40,926 nt of DNA from Gammaproteobacteria bacterium (GCA_030428835.1 JAUIEP010000025.1:1-40926), one strand, 5' to 3'; shown: positions 26,173 through 35,333, numbered from the stretch's first letter. The notes: a model not told the origin generated them from the sequence alone. Program-made: numbers and translations.

Positions 26173-26277
26173 TGGTTATATTAGGCGAGCCGATGATCGC
26201 CCGCGGATATGCTCACGCGGCGCGTCGCTCGCCGGCCAAGGCAGAAAGCAACAAGCATCCAGAACGGGGAAAATACG

Positions 26278-28647
26278 ATGAAGCCCATGTCACCGCGTTG
26301 CCGTCCAGGTCACCAGCCCCCGCGCAGGAAACGCCTGGCGAGTGCGATATCGGCGGCGGTATTCGCTTCCACCACCACTGTGTCTGTGTCGGCACAGGTG
26401 CTCGAGGAAGTATTCGTCACCGCGACCAAGCGCAGCGAGTCGGTGCAGGAGGTGCCGCTGGCGATCACGGCGCTGTCCGGCAACTTCATCGCCGAGACCA
26501 ATCTCGACGATATCAAGGACCTGGTGTCCTACACGCCCGGCGTTACCGGCAACAGCCAGGACAGCTTTCTCGACGCCATCAGCGTGCGCGGCATCCGCAC
26601 CCAGGACTTCGGTATCGGCGGTGACCCCTCGGCGGCCTTCTTCAAGAACGACCTGTACGAGGGGCGCAACGGTTCCGCCGTGACCACCCTGTACGACATG
26701 GACCGCGCCGAGATCCTGCGCGGCCCGCAGGGCTTCCTGTTCGGTCGCAGTTCCGTCGGCGGCGCCTTCAGCGTGCACACCAAGCGCGCCGAGGTCGGCG
26801 GCTCCCAGTCGGGCTATGCCACCCTCGATGTAGCGGAACGCGAGCGCATTGCGCTGGACGGCGCCATCAACGTGCCGGTAAGCGATACGTTCGCCATGCG
26901 CTTTGCCGGCATGTACTCGGAAGAAGACGGTTTCGTGGAAAACAACTTCCCGCGCTCCGACGACCTCGGGGAGCACGAGAAGTGGGGCCTGCGCTGGTCC
27001 ACGGCGCTGGAGATCGACCGGCTGACCGTGAACACCATGGTGGAATACGAGGACCGCGAGGTTGCGGGTTCGCTCTACCGGGCGGTGGACAAGGGCGATA
27101 TCTGGGACGCGTTCGACGCCAACCTAGGCGGGGTCGAGCTGCGCGGCAACGACGAGGAGATCGACTCCGATCTCAGCTTCGGCAACACCGACGAGGCCGA
27201 GGTGCTCACCCTGGGTGTGCGCGTGGATTACGACCTCGGTTTCGCGACGCTGACCTCGAACACGGGCTACAAGGATCACGACTACTTCTACCAGGAAGAC
27301 TACGACGGCACGCCGCTCAATGTGAACAACTACGGCCAGGACCAGGAGGGGGACTACTTCCAGCAGGAACTGCGCCTCACATCCAATAGCGACGGTCCGC
27401 TGAACTGGTACGCGGGCGCCTCGTACTACCGCGAGGAGATAGACACCACCTTCACCTTTGAAGGTGAGGAAGACTTCTTCTGCCAGTACTACGGCAACTA
27501 TTACTACCCCGGCTACGACTTCACCGGCTGTGAGGATCTCTATGCCTACTACGGCTACGAGTTCACGCCGAACGCGCAGGGCCTGTTGACCGAAACCGGG
27601 CGCATCAAGGGCGAGTACACCGGCTGGGCGACGTATGTGAATGTCGGCTACGCCATCACCGACGACCTGGAAGTCGAGGTCGGCGCGCGTTACACCAAGG
27701 ACGACAAGGACTTCGCGCTCAACGTGCCGACCCCGGACAGCGACCTCGGACCATACTTCGGCTACGGTTTTTCCACCGACGGCTTCATCCAGGCCCAGGA
27801 CAGCTGGGACGACGTGACGGGTCGCGTCATTGTGAAGTGGCGGCCGACCGACGACAGCATGTTGTTCGCGAGCTACACCCAGGGCTTCAAGTCGGGTGGC
27901 TTCGGCAGCTTCTCGGCGGCGTTGGCCGACGGCACGCCGCCTGAGTTCGGGCAGACCGACATTTCCACGGCGGAAGGCTACAGGCCCACCACGTTCGACG
28001 AGGAGACCGTGGACTCCTATGAGATCGGCTACAAGGACAGCCTGCTCGACGGCGCCGTTAACTTCGATGTCACGGCCTTCTACTACGAGTACCAGGACCT
28101 GCAGATCGTGTTTTTCGACGGCGGCGCCTCCAAGGTCGCCAACGTCGGTGAGGTCGAGGCCTACGGCCTGGAGAGTTCCCTGACGGCGGCGCTGGGCGAT
28201 AACTTCACCCTGTACCTCGCGGCGAGCTACCTCGACTCGGAGGCGAACGAGGTGCAGCTTGTATGCGACGACCCCGAGGACGAGAACGGCTGCGAGGGCA
28301 GCAGTTTGTTCTGGGCGCCCGAATATACCGCCGCCGCGGTGCTGGACGGCCGCTTCCCCATGGGCGACGGCGCCGTGACCACGAGCTTCGAGGTGTTCTG
28401 GGAAGACGAGCGCGGTGGCGGCTGGGCCGGCCTCGGGGAGACCAAGATCGACGACGCGGCCATCGCGGCGCTGCGCCTCGGCTACGAGTCGGGCGATTTC
28501 TGGGACGTGGAGCTCTACGTCGAGAACCTGTTCGACGAGTTCAAGTGGGACGGCCAGAACAACAACGGCGCGGTGATACCGTCGCATTTCTTCGGCCCGC
28601 AAAGGGGTCGAACCTTCGGCGCGCGGATCAACGCGAGTTGGGATTGA
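26278..28647 (+). CDS. TonB-dependent outer membrane receptor 2
   Basis: 789 aa. An Arg/Lys-rich N-region and a hydrophobic segment (about 20-38) end in SVSA, followed by TonB-box-like VLEEVFVTATKRSESVQEVP. The plug domain carries ILRGPQGFLFGRSS (about 144-157) and the barrel ends GARINASWD. The ATG at 26278 has gggga 8-12 bases upstream; an open extension to 26209 lacks a signal peptide. An aromatic and acidic loop (rich in Tyr, about residues 400-440) with a Cys pair is a likely extracellular loop. It lies between the TPR-sulfotransferase and putrescine aminotransferase genes; the ligand is unknown. Confidence 0.93.
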   Translation: MKPMSPRCRPGHQPPRRKRLASAISAAVFASTTTVSVSAQVLEEVFVTATKRSESVQEVPLAITALSGNFIAETNLDDIKDLVSYTPGVTGNSQDSFLDAISVRGIRTQDFGIGGDPSAAFFKNDLYEGRNGSAVTTLYDMDRAEILRGPQGFLFGRSSVGGAFSVHTKRAEVGGSQSGYATLDVAERERIALDGAINVPVSDTFAMRFAGMYSEEDGFVENNFPRSDDLGEHEKWGLRWSTALEIDRLTVNTMVEYEDREVAGSLYRAVDKGDIWDAFDANLGGVELRGNDEEIDSDLSFGNTDEAEVLTLGVRVDYDLGFATLTSNTGYKDHDYFYQEDYDGTPLNVNNYGQDQEGDYFQQELRLTSNSDGPLNWYAGASYYREEIDTTFTFEGEEDFFCQYYGNYYYPGYDFTGCEDLYAYYGYEFTPNAQGLLTETGRIKGEYTGWATYVNVGYAITDDLEVEVGARYTKDDKDFALNVPTPDSDLGPYFGYGFSTDGFIQAQDSWDDVTGRVIVKWRPTDDSMLFASYTQGFKSGGFGSFSAALADGTPPEFGQTDISTAEGYRPTTFDEETVDSYEIGYKDSLLDGAVNFDVTAFYYEYQDLQIVFFDGGASKVANVGEVEAYGLESSLTAALGDNFTLYLAASYLDSEANEVQLVCDDPEDENGCEGSSLFWAPEYTAAAVLDGRFPMGDGAVTTSFEVFWEDERGGGWAGLGETKIDDAAIAALRLGYESGDFWDVELYVENLFDEFKWDGQNNNGAVIPSHFFGPQRGRTFGARINASWD

Positions 28648-28692
28648 TACCACGCAACGGGAGTTGGAACTGGAATCAGCACGCGGTTTAGG

Positions 28693-28717
28693 AAAGGGCG
28701 CCTGCGGGCGCCTTTTT
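28693..28717 (+). terminator. Intrinsic terminator after TonB receptor 2
   Basis: Stem ggcgcc/ggcgcc with flanking A and T tracts (aaa before, five T after) and a short loop, 46 bp after the receptor stop codon. It separates the receptor from the REPIN and the aminotransferase gene. Confidence 0.75.
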
Positions 28718-28755
28718 CGTCGCGATGGTACCGATGGCCATGTCGCCTGTAGCCA

Positions 28756-28853
28756 TGTAGGGTCGAATTTATTCGACTCGAGACCCGGCTCTCGATAAGG
28801 CTATCGTCCAGTATTGAGAGCGCAATTCTGAGTCGAATGAATTCGACCCTACG
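28756..28853. repeat. REPIN copy 4
   Basis: Arms at 28756-28779 and 28830-28853 (GTAG type on both sides) with a 50-nt spacer. A nested inverted repeat ctctcgata/tattgagag inside the spacer pairs at 8 of 9 positions plus a G-T pair. It lies 23 bp before the aminotransferase start codon. Confidence 0.9.
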
Positions 28854-28875
28854 GGGATGAAGAGCCAGCCAGACT

Positions 28876-30237
28876 ATGTCCGCAGATACCAGGAAACTCA
28901 GGGAACTCGACCGCAGGCACCACCTGCACCCCTTCACGGATTTCAAGGACTACAGCGAGCGCGGCGGGCGCATCGTGTCGCGCGCGCAGCACATCTATAT
29001 CTACGACAGCGACGGCAACCGCATGCTGGACGGCATGTCGGGCCTGTGGTGTTGCAACCTGGGGTACAGCCAGCAGGGCATCGTCGACGCGATCACGCGG
29101 CAGTTGCGGGAGCTGCCCTACTACAACAACTTCTTCCAGTGTTCCAACCAGCCGGCGGTCGAACTGGCCGGGCAACTCGTCGACGTCGCACCCGCGGGCT
29201 TCAGCCGAGTGTTTTTCACCAACTCGGGGTCTGAGGCCAATGACACCAACCTGCGCCTGGTGCACCGCTACTACGACTGCCTCGGCAAGCCGCACAAGAA
29301 GCACATTATCAGCCGCAGGAACGCCTATCACGGCAGTACCATTGCGGCCGCCTCGCTGGGCGGCATGAAGGCGATGCACGAGCAGACCCGGGGCCTGGAT
29401 TACGTGCACCACATCGCCCAGCCGCACTGGTTCGAGGCGGGCACCGACGAAGACCCGGACACGTTCGGGATGCGCGTCGCGCGCGAACTGGAGCAGAAGA
29501 TCGACGAGCTGGGTGAGGACAACGTCGCCGCATTCATCGCGGAACCGGTGCAGGGCGCGGGCGGCGTGATCGTCCCGCCGGACAGCTACTGGCCCGAGGT
29601 GCAGCGCATCTGCAGCGAGCGCGACATCCTGTTCATCGCCGACGAGGTGATCTGCGGCTTCGGCCGCACGGGCCGGTGGTTCGGCTCGCAGACCTACGGC
29701 CTCAATCCCGACCTCATCACCTTCGCCAAGGCGGTGACCAATGGCTACATGCCGCTGGGCGGCGTGCTGGTGAGCGACGGCGTCGCGGATGTGCTAACCA
29801 CCCACGCGGGCGAGTTCGCCCACGGCCTCACCTACTCGGGTCACCCGGCGTCCTGCGCCGCCGGGCTCGCGACGCTGGGCATACTGCGCGAGGGCAATAT
29901 CATAGAGAAGGCCGCCGCCGACGTGGCGCCACACTTCCAGTCGCGGCTGCGGGAGTTCACCCAGCACCGTATCGTCGGCGAGGTGCGCGGCCTCGGCATG
30001 TTCGCCGCGGTGGAACTGGTGCGCGACAAGCACAGCCGCGAGCGCCTGGCGCCCGACGCCGCTGCCGCGGTGTACTGCCGCAACACCTGCAACGAGATCG
30101 GCCTGATGGTGCGCCAGACCGGCGACGCGATGATCATGGCCCCGCCGCTGGTCTGCGACACGAACGAGATCGACAGTCTGATCGACATGCTGTCCGAGGC
30201 TCTGGACAAGACGGCGGCCCACTACGGCGTGATCTAG
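28876..30237 (+). CDS. spuC: Class III aminotransferase, putrescine-pyruvate type
   Basis: 453 aa, PLP-dependent fold type I. Lys285 (ITFAKAVTNGY) binds PLP, Asp256 (FIADEV) contacts the pyridine nitrogen, and the FTNSGSEAND (114-123) and NAYHGST segments are typical of the class. It resembles SpuC-type enzymes that move the amino group of putrescine (and cadaverine) to pyruvate, giving 4-aminobutanal and alanine; other diamines or beta-alanine are possible substrates. The 102-bp gap to the permease contains a palindromic repeat. With agmatinase, alanine dehydrogenase and the permease it suggests diamine catabolism. Confidence 0.88.
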   Translation: MSADTRKLRELDRRHHLHPFTDFKDYSERGGRIVSRAQHIYIYDSDGNRMLDGMSGLWCCNLGYSQQGIVDAITRQLRELPYYNNFFQCSNQPAVELAGQLVDVAPAGFSRVFFTNSGSEANDTNLRLVHRYYDCLGKPHKKHIISRRNAYHGSTIAAASLGGMKAMHEQTRGLDYVHHIAQPHWFEAGTDEDPDTFGMRVARELEQKIDELGEDNVAAFIAEPVQGAGGVIVPPDSYWPEVQRICSERDILFIADEVICGFGRTGRWFGSQTYGLNPDLITFAKAVTNGYMPLGGVLVSDGVADVLTTHAGEFAHGLTYSGHPASCAAGLATLGILREGNIIEKAAADVAPHFQSRLREFTQHRIVGEVRGLGMFAAVELVRDKHSRERLAPDAAAAVYCRNTCNEIGLMVRQTGDAMIMAPPLVCDTNEIDSLIDMLSEALDKTAAHYGVI

Positions 30238-30275
30238 TTGGTGACCTGACCAGAACTTGCATCCTGGCCCCATGC

Positions 30276-30304
30276 CGTCATTCCCGCGCAGGCGGGAATC
30301 CAGC
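30276..30304. repeat. Palindromic intergenic repeat (CATTCCCGC type)
   Basis: Contains attcccgc/gcgggaat around a two- to four-base loop, within gtcattcccgcgcaggcggg. This widely distributed palindrome type in proteobacterial genomes is unrelated in sequence to the GTAG REPINs. It sits between spuC and the permease gene and lacks a T run. Confidence 0.65.
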
Positions 30305-30339
30305 GGCCTTCGGGATTGGCCCGGTGCTGGAGAAGCTGA

Positions 30340-31716
30340 ATGACCCCGGAAATCGCCCACCCCAAAACCCTGCGCCAACGCGACCTCGTCCTCTTCACCG
30401 TCTCGGCGATCCTCCTGCTCGACACCCTCACCGCCGCCGCCTCGGTCGGCGCCCCGAGCGTCGCCTGGTGGGTACTGCTGGGCATCATCTTCTTCATTCC
30501 CTTCGCGATGATCTGCGCGGAGATGGGCTGCGCCTACCCGGAGCAGGGCGGCATCTACGCCTGGATTCGCGACGGCTACGGCGGCCGCTGGGGTGCGCGG
30601 GCGAGCTGGTGTTACTGGGTGAACACCGCGGTGTGGATGCCCGCCATCTACATCCTGTTCGCCGGTGTGTTCAAGCAGATGTTCCTCCCGGACCTGTCGC
30701 TGGGTGCCCAGATCGCGATCGGCGTCGGGCTCACCTGGCTCGCGGTGGCGGTTAACGTGGTCACGCTGGACGTGGGCAAGTGGGTGCCCAACCTCGGCGC
30801 CGTCATCAAGATGATCGTGTTTCTCGCCATTATCCTCGGCGCGCTGTTCTACGTGCAGGACCACGGCATGGCCAACCCGCTCACGTGGGACAGCGTGAAA
30901 CCCGACTGGGGCGGCAGCCTGCAATACATACCCGCGATCATCTACGGCATGCTCGGCTTCGAACTGGTGAGCGCGGGCAGCGAGGAAATGAAAGATCCGG
31001 CCCGCGACGTGCCGCGCTCGATCTTCATCTCCGGCCTCATCATCATCGCGTTGTACATCGCGGGCACCATGGCGGTGCTCGCCGCCATTCCCGCCGCCGA
31101 CATCAACCTCGTCGAGGGCCTGGTCGACACGCTCAGGCTGTTCTTCGGCGGCAGCGCCGCGGGCGAGGCGCTTGTGCTGCTGCTCGGCGTCGGCGCGCTG
31201 TACACGTTCTTCTCCAACGGCGTCACGTGGGCCCTGGGATGTAACCGCGCGGCGGCGGAGGCGGGGCTGGAGGGCGAGCTGCCGCGCATTTTCGCCCTGG
31301 AGGACAAGCGGCGCGGTACACCGATAGGCGCGGCGGTACTGATGGGTATCGTCAGCACGGTGGTGCTGGTGCTCTACGGCTTCCTGTCCGGCTCCAACGA
31401 GGACCTGTTCTGGTCGCTGTTCGCGTTCAGCGCCGTGATCTTCCTTCTGCCCTACGAGGGCATGCTGCTGACCTTCCTGAAGATGCGCGTGGAAGACCCC
31501 GACCGCGCGCGTCCCTATCGCGTACCGGGCGGCATGGCCGTGGCGCGCCTTACCGCCTGGGTCTGCATCGTGGTCCTTGCGCTGTCCATCGTGCTGTTCA
31601 TGTACACCCCCGGCGCGGGCGTGGAGTGGGCGGTGCTGATCGGTGTCGTGGTCACCCTCGCCATCGGCGAACTGGTGATTCGCACCTCGGAGAAGCACCG
31701 CACCGGCCGGCGCTGA
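30340..31716 (+). CDS. APC family amino acid/polyamine permease
   Basis: 458 aa with 12 predicted transmembrane helices (first at about 17-38). SAILLLDTLTAAASVGAPSV in helix 1 and GMLGFELVSAGSEEMKDPARDVPRS near 203-227 are typical of the APC superfamily (the latter is the TM6-loop signature). It probably imports a diamine or amino acid. Position directly after the aminotransferase gene favours putrescine or a related amine, but the ligand cannot be read from the sequence. Confidence 0.87.
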   Translation: MTPEIAHPKTLRQRDLVLFTVSAILLLDTLTAAASVGAPSVAWWVLLGIIFFIPFAMICAEMGCAYPEQGGIYAWIRDGYGGRWGARASWCYWVNTAVWMPAIYILFAGVFKQMFLPDLSLGAQIAIGVGLTWLAVAVNVVTLDVGKWVPNLGAVIKMIVFLAIILGALFYVQDHGMANPLTWDSVKPDWGGSLQYIPAIIYGMLGFELVSAGSEEMKDPARDVPRSIFISGLIIIALYIAGTMAVLAAIPAADINLVEGLVDTLRLFFGGSAAGEALVLLLGVGALYTFFSNGVTWALGCNRAAAEAGLEGELPRIFALEDKRRGTPIGAAVLMGIVSTVVLVLYGFLSGSNEDLFWSLFAFSAVIFLLPYEGMLLTFLKMRVEDPDRARPYRVPGGMAVARLTAWVCIVVLALSIVLFMYTPGAGVEWAVLIGVVVTLAIGELVIRTSEKHRTGRR

Positions 31717-31742
31717 CGCCGGCCCGCGGAATATCGTTCAGG

Positions 31743-32630
31743 TCAGCACCCCGGCGGTGGCGGTGGCGGGTAGATGGCGCAGAGGTTGCCGTTGGGCAGT
31801 TCGCCCGAGCTGAAGATGGCGATTGCCGGTGAGAAAGCGCCGGTCGAGTTGTCTGTCGTGGTGAGGTTGCCGATGTTGCCCACGCCCGTCCCCGGCTCAT
31901 AGAAGTCGACGTTGAGTGTGGTCTGTTCCTTCGGGTTGAACACGTAGTTGAAATTTAGCCAGTTATTGAAAGGCGCTTCGCCGCTGTGAAGGTGCGCGGC
32001 CGCGAGCGTAACGGTACTGAAGCCGGCGTTGTAGGCGTTGAGGATGTACTGGTTGAGCGCGGCGCTGCAAAAGCGCAGTTCGTACCCGATCGGCAGATGG
32101 TTCTGGTTACCGATTTCGGGATACGCAATAGTGCCCAGGAAAGTCGCCTCGCTGTTGAAGTCTAGCGTACCGACGTTGCCGTCCGGCGAGATACCGGGCG
32201 CGTTGTTGTAATTGAGCGTGGCCTCGGTCCAGGCGAGGGCGGGGTTGATGCCGTACACTGCCAGCCCCGTACGGATCGCCGGGTTGGGAGTGACTGTGTC
32301 CTGGATCCTGTTGCCCGCGAAGTTTGAATTGCGATACGTCAGGCGAAAGGCCGCGGACAGGGTCGGGGGTACGGGGATGCCGGTCAGGTCGAACTTGGTA
32401 TAGATCACGCTATTACGGTCGAAGCCGTCGAAACCATCACCGGCGGGGAATTGGTTTAGCACGCGGGTCGCGATTTCCGACGAGCTGCCGCGAACCTGTA
32501 AGGGGTTGGATTCGCGCACCTCGGAATCCGCCCCGGCGCCGTTGTTGGTCGGTATCCACTGTCCGGCAAGCACAGGCAGGGCGAGGGCAAACAGGGCGCA
32601 GGGAACCGCTTTGGATAGAAACCTTTGCAT
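31743..32630 (-). CDS. Secreted DNRLRE-like domain protein
   Basis: 295 aa. Signal peptide (1-22, cleavage after VLA), then a beta-sandwich that resembles DNRLRE/CBM96 (disaggregatase-related) domains: EIATRVLNQF, SVIYTKFDLTGIP, AAFRLTYRN and LAWTEATLNYNNAPG occur in the order typical of that fold. The C-terminus is a run of Pro ending in Gly-Cys. The start at 32630 has GGAGA 6 bases upstream, and the ORF's open 5' extension lacks a signal peptide. Its role may be binding of carbohydrate or a surface polymer (inference). It is convergent with the permease. Confidence 0.72.
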   Translation of the reverse strand: MQRFLSKAVPCALFALALPVLAGQWIPTNNGAGADSEVRESNPLQVRGSSSEIATRVLNQFPAGDGFDGFDRNSVIYTKFDLTGIPVPPTLSAAFRLTYRNSNFAGNRIQDTVTPNPAIRTGLAVYGINPALAWTEATLNYNNAPGISPDGNVGTLDFNSEATFLGTIAYPEIGNQNHLPIGYELRFCSAALNQYILNAYNAGFSTVTLAAAHLHSGEAPFNNWLNFNYVFNPKEQTTLNVDFYEPGTGVGNIGNLTTTDNSTGAFSPAIAIFSSGELPNGNLCAIYPPPPPPGC

Positions 32631-32666
32631 GGCGATCTCCCGATCTGGTTTAGTAGCCATAATTAC

Positions 32667-32695
32667 CCTATAGACAACCGGTCTGGCTTTGGCAA
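32667..32695 (-). promoter_or_regulatory. Promoter of DNRLRE-like gene
   Basis: On the minus strand: TTGCCA (32690-32695), 17 bp, TATAGG (32667-32672), about 37 bp before the start codon at 32630. Confidence 0.5.
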
Positions 32696-32804
32696 GCTGG
32701 TAGCGGCATGCGCATCTGCCGGCGAGACCATCGCAAAATCGCCGCATCGCAGGCGTTGTGCGGCGTAAGGGGCATACAGGAGCCTAGGATAGGGAATACT
32801 TGTA

Positions 32805-33749
32805 TTGAGCGGAGATGCACAAGACCACTGGAGCCGCTACTGGCAGCAGGGCCACCTGACCTCGCTGCCCCACGGCTTCAAGTCCAACTACGACGGCGAG
32901 TTCCTCGACTTCTGGAACGCGCAGTTTGCGCAACTCGCTGGTGGGCATGTCGTGCTCGACGTCTGTTCGGGCAACGGTTCGATCGCATTGCTGGCGCAGG
33001 CGTTCTCGACGAGCAATCGACTGGACCTGGTGGTCAAGGCGCTGGACGCGGCCACAATCACCAGCGCGCCGTTGCTGGCCGCGAACCCGGCCTGGGCCCG
33101 GCATGTGCACGCGATCGAGTTCATCGATAACACGCCGCTCGAACAACTCGCACTACCGTCGTCGTCGGTCGATCTCGTCACCAGCCAGTTTGGCATCGAG
33201 TACACCGACTGGACCGTGGCGGCCGCCGCGATTTTCCGCGTGCTGAAACCCGGCGCGCACTTTGCCCTTGTCTGCCATACGCCGGAATCGAAGATACTGC
33301 GTGAAATGGAACAGCAGTGCGGCGACTACGACAAACTGTTTGAGCTGGAGGTGTTTGACGGCGGCCTCTTGTCCGCTGTCGGCAATACTGCTCCGGACGA
33401 GGTGCGGGGGCGGCTGAACCGGGGGCTGGACAATATCTATCGCCTGTTCGAGCGCAATCGCGCGTCCGCCGTACTGAGTGGCATAGGCCGGACGCTGGAC
33501 AACATCCTCAAACAGTCCGGCACCGACTTCGCGACCGCCATGCGCAACTACGCGCAGTTGCAGCAACAGGTCGAGCTCAGCCGCGGCATCGCCCGCGACC
33601 TGCTGGGGGTGCACCTGGCCCTGCGCGACACGCCGCGGTGGCACGAGGTTTTTGTCACCGCGGGCATGGAGCGACTGGATGCCGGGGAAATCCGCTACGG
33701 TACGGGCGAGATCGCCGGGCATTACCACCGGTTCGCCAGGCCGCCGTGA
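32805..33749 (+). CDS. Class I SAM-dependent methyltransferase
   Basis: 314 aa. Motif I VVLDVCSGNGSIAL (49-62) is the SAM-binding loop; a post-motif segment with VDLVTSQFGIEYTDW and LKPGAHFALVCH follows the Rossmann pattern. It lacks the signature of any one substrate class, so the acceptor is unknown. The start is TTG at 32805 (reading MSGDAQDHWSRYW), chosen because homologous proteins start near the W-x-x-YW motif; no better ATG is in frame. Confidence 0.8.
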   Translation: MSGDAQDHWSRYWQQGHLTSLPHGFKSNYDGEFLDFWNAQFAQLAGGHVVLDVCSGNGSIALLAQAFSTSNRLDLVVKALDAATITSAPLLAANPAWARHVHAIEFIDNTPLEQLALPSSSVDLVTSQFGIEYTDWTVAAAAIFRVLKPGAHFALVCHTPESKILREMEQQCGDYDKLFELEVFDGGLLSAVGNTAPDEVRGRLNRGLDNIYRLFERNRASAVLSGIGRTLDNILKQSGTDFATAMRNYAQLQQQVELSRGIARDLLGVHLALRDTPRWHEVFVTAGMERLDAGEIRYGTGEIAGHYHRFARPP

Positions 33750-33864
33750 GCGCCGCAGCCGTGCCGGGTATGACGCAGCGGCCCGCGGGAAAGGGCATTC
33801 CACTTGGCTGAGTATTGCCGCCGGGGCGTCTATACTGGCTGCAGTCCTTAAAAACAATACATAC

Positions 33865-33870
33865 AAGGAG
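33865..33870 (+). promoter_or_regulatory. Ribosome site fixing the amidohydrolase start
   Basis: AAGGAG 8 bases before GTG 33879. The earlier GTG at 33870 overlaps this site and so cannot be the start. Confidence 0.75.
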
Positions 33871-33878
33871 TGACACCC

Positions 33879-35333
33879 GTGCTGAAACCCCCATTAGCCT
33901 TCCCGACGTTGCCCAGTTTATCCAGACCGGCCCGCATACTGCTCGGCGTACTCGGCCTTGTACTCGCGGGCTGTGTGGCGCAGGAGGATGACGCACCCAT
34001 CGCGGTAGCGACACTCGATGTGCAGGGTCGCCCGATCCTTGTCCACGACGTCGCGATATTTGACAGCGCCGCGCTTGAAACAGTACCGGGCCGGGACGTG
34101 CTGATCCGCGGCGGCAGCATTGTTTCGGTCACACCGACGCGTGCGCTTGACGGCGGGAATAGTGTTCACGTCATACCGGGCAACGGCGCCACACTCATCC
34201 CCGGTCTGGTCGACATGCACGGCCACCTCACGACCACCACGGGGCCGACCTGGGCTTCCGCGGCGGCCAATCCCGAGAGCAACCTGCTGGCGTATGCCTA
34301 CGCCGGCGTGACCACGATCTTCGACCCGGGCGACAGCTCCGACGAGGCGTTCAGCCGGCGCGAGCGCGTGTCGAGTGGTGAGCTGGTGGGACCGCGTATC
34401 TTCACGGCGGGCAAGATCCTCACACACCCGGACGGGCACCCGCGCACCCTGGTGGAGGCGTTCGCGCCCGGCTGGATTGCGTGGCTGCTGAAAGACGGCG
34501 TTGCCACCGGTGTATCCACGCCCCAGGAGGCGCGCGCGGAGGTCGACGCGCGCGCGGACAGTGGCGTCGATGCCATCAAGGTCGTGGTCGACAGCATTCC
34601 GCTCGAGGCGGACATCCTGGCCAGGCCGGTACTCGCCAGCATCATTGAACGCGCGCGTGAGCGCGGCCTGCGCACGGTGGCACATATCGGCACTACCGAA
34701 GACGCGATCACCGCCGCCGAGAACGGCGTGGCGCTGTGGGTGCACGGTGTCTACAAGGAGCGGATTCCCGACGCAAAGATCGCGACAATCGCATCCTTCG
34801 GGATTCCCATGGTGACCACCAGCGAGGTGTTCGATCGCTACGGCCGCGCGATGGCGGGCCCGATCGAGCCGACAATACTGGAAAGCGAGACGGTCAGTGA
34901 CCACAAACTGGAATCCTTCTACCCGCCGCCGGAGGACTTCGACCTCGGCGACCTGGAGGGCTGGCTCACGCTGATGCAGGACACCCGCGAGGTGCGCCTG
35001 GACAACGTGGGCCGACTGCACAGGGCGGGCGTGACGATACTGGCGGGCAGCGATACCCAGTCCGGCGTGTTCCCCGGCGCGGGGCTGCACCGCGAACTCG
35101 CTACCCTGGTCGCGGCGGGGCTGACGCCCGCCGAGGCGCTGCGCGCCGCGACGCTCGACCCGGCGCGCTACCTCGAGCAGTCCGACGACCCGCTGTCCGG
35201 TATCATCGCCCCGGGCAAGCGCGCGGACCTGGTGTTGGTGAATGGTGATCCCACCGCCGATATTGCGGTGGCGAGCGATATTCGCGAGGTCATCCTGAAC
35301 GGCCGGCTGCTGGCACGACAGTCACTGAAATAA
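33879..35333 (+). CDS. Amidohydrolase lipoprotein
   Basis: 484 aa. Lipobox LVLAGC (Cys32) follows a short N-region, so it is membrane-anchored, likely periplasmic or outer-membrane. The metal-dependent amidohydrolase motif HGH (114-116), a candidate carboxylated Lys234 (DAIKVVVD), His269, His289 and Asp392 (AGSDTQSG) follow the binuclear imidazolonepropionase/prolidase-like pattern. Substrate unknown, perhaps peptides or lactams. GTG start chosen from the ribosome site. Confidence 0.88.
   Translation: MLKPPLAFPTLPSLSRPARILLGVLGLVLAGCVAQEDDAPIAVATLDVQGRPILVHDVAIFDSAALETVPGRDVLIRGGSIVSVTPTRALDGGNSVHVIPGNGATLIPGLVDMHGHLTTTTGPTWASAAANPESNLLAYAYAGVTTIFDPGDSSDEAFSRRERVSSGELVGPRIFTAGKILTHPDGHPRTLVEAFAPGWIAWLLKDGVATGVSTPQEARAEVDARADSGVDAIKVVVDSIPLEADILARPVLASIIERARERGLRTVAHIGTTEDAITAAENGVALWVHGVYKERIPDAKIATIASFGIPMVTTSEVFDRYGRAMAGPIEPTILESETVSDHKLESFYPPPEDFDLGDLEGWLTLMQDTREVRLDNVGRLHRAGVTILAGSDTQSGVFPGAGLHRELATLVAAGLTPAEALRAATLDPARYLEQSDDPLSGIIAPGKRADLVLVNGDPTADIAVASDIREVILNGRLLARQSLK

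Noticed and set aside
3355-28853. Insertion sequences or transposon ends
   Set aside because: The inverted repeats are short REPINs of 70-98 bp without a transposase; no target-site duplication is evident.
29794-31698. 634-aa minus-strand frame opposite the aminotransferase and permease
   Set aside because: Spans two well-supported plus-strand genes and the gap between them; no recognisable domain.
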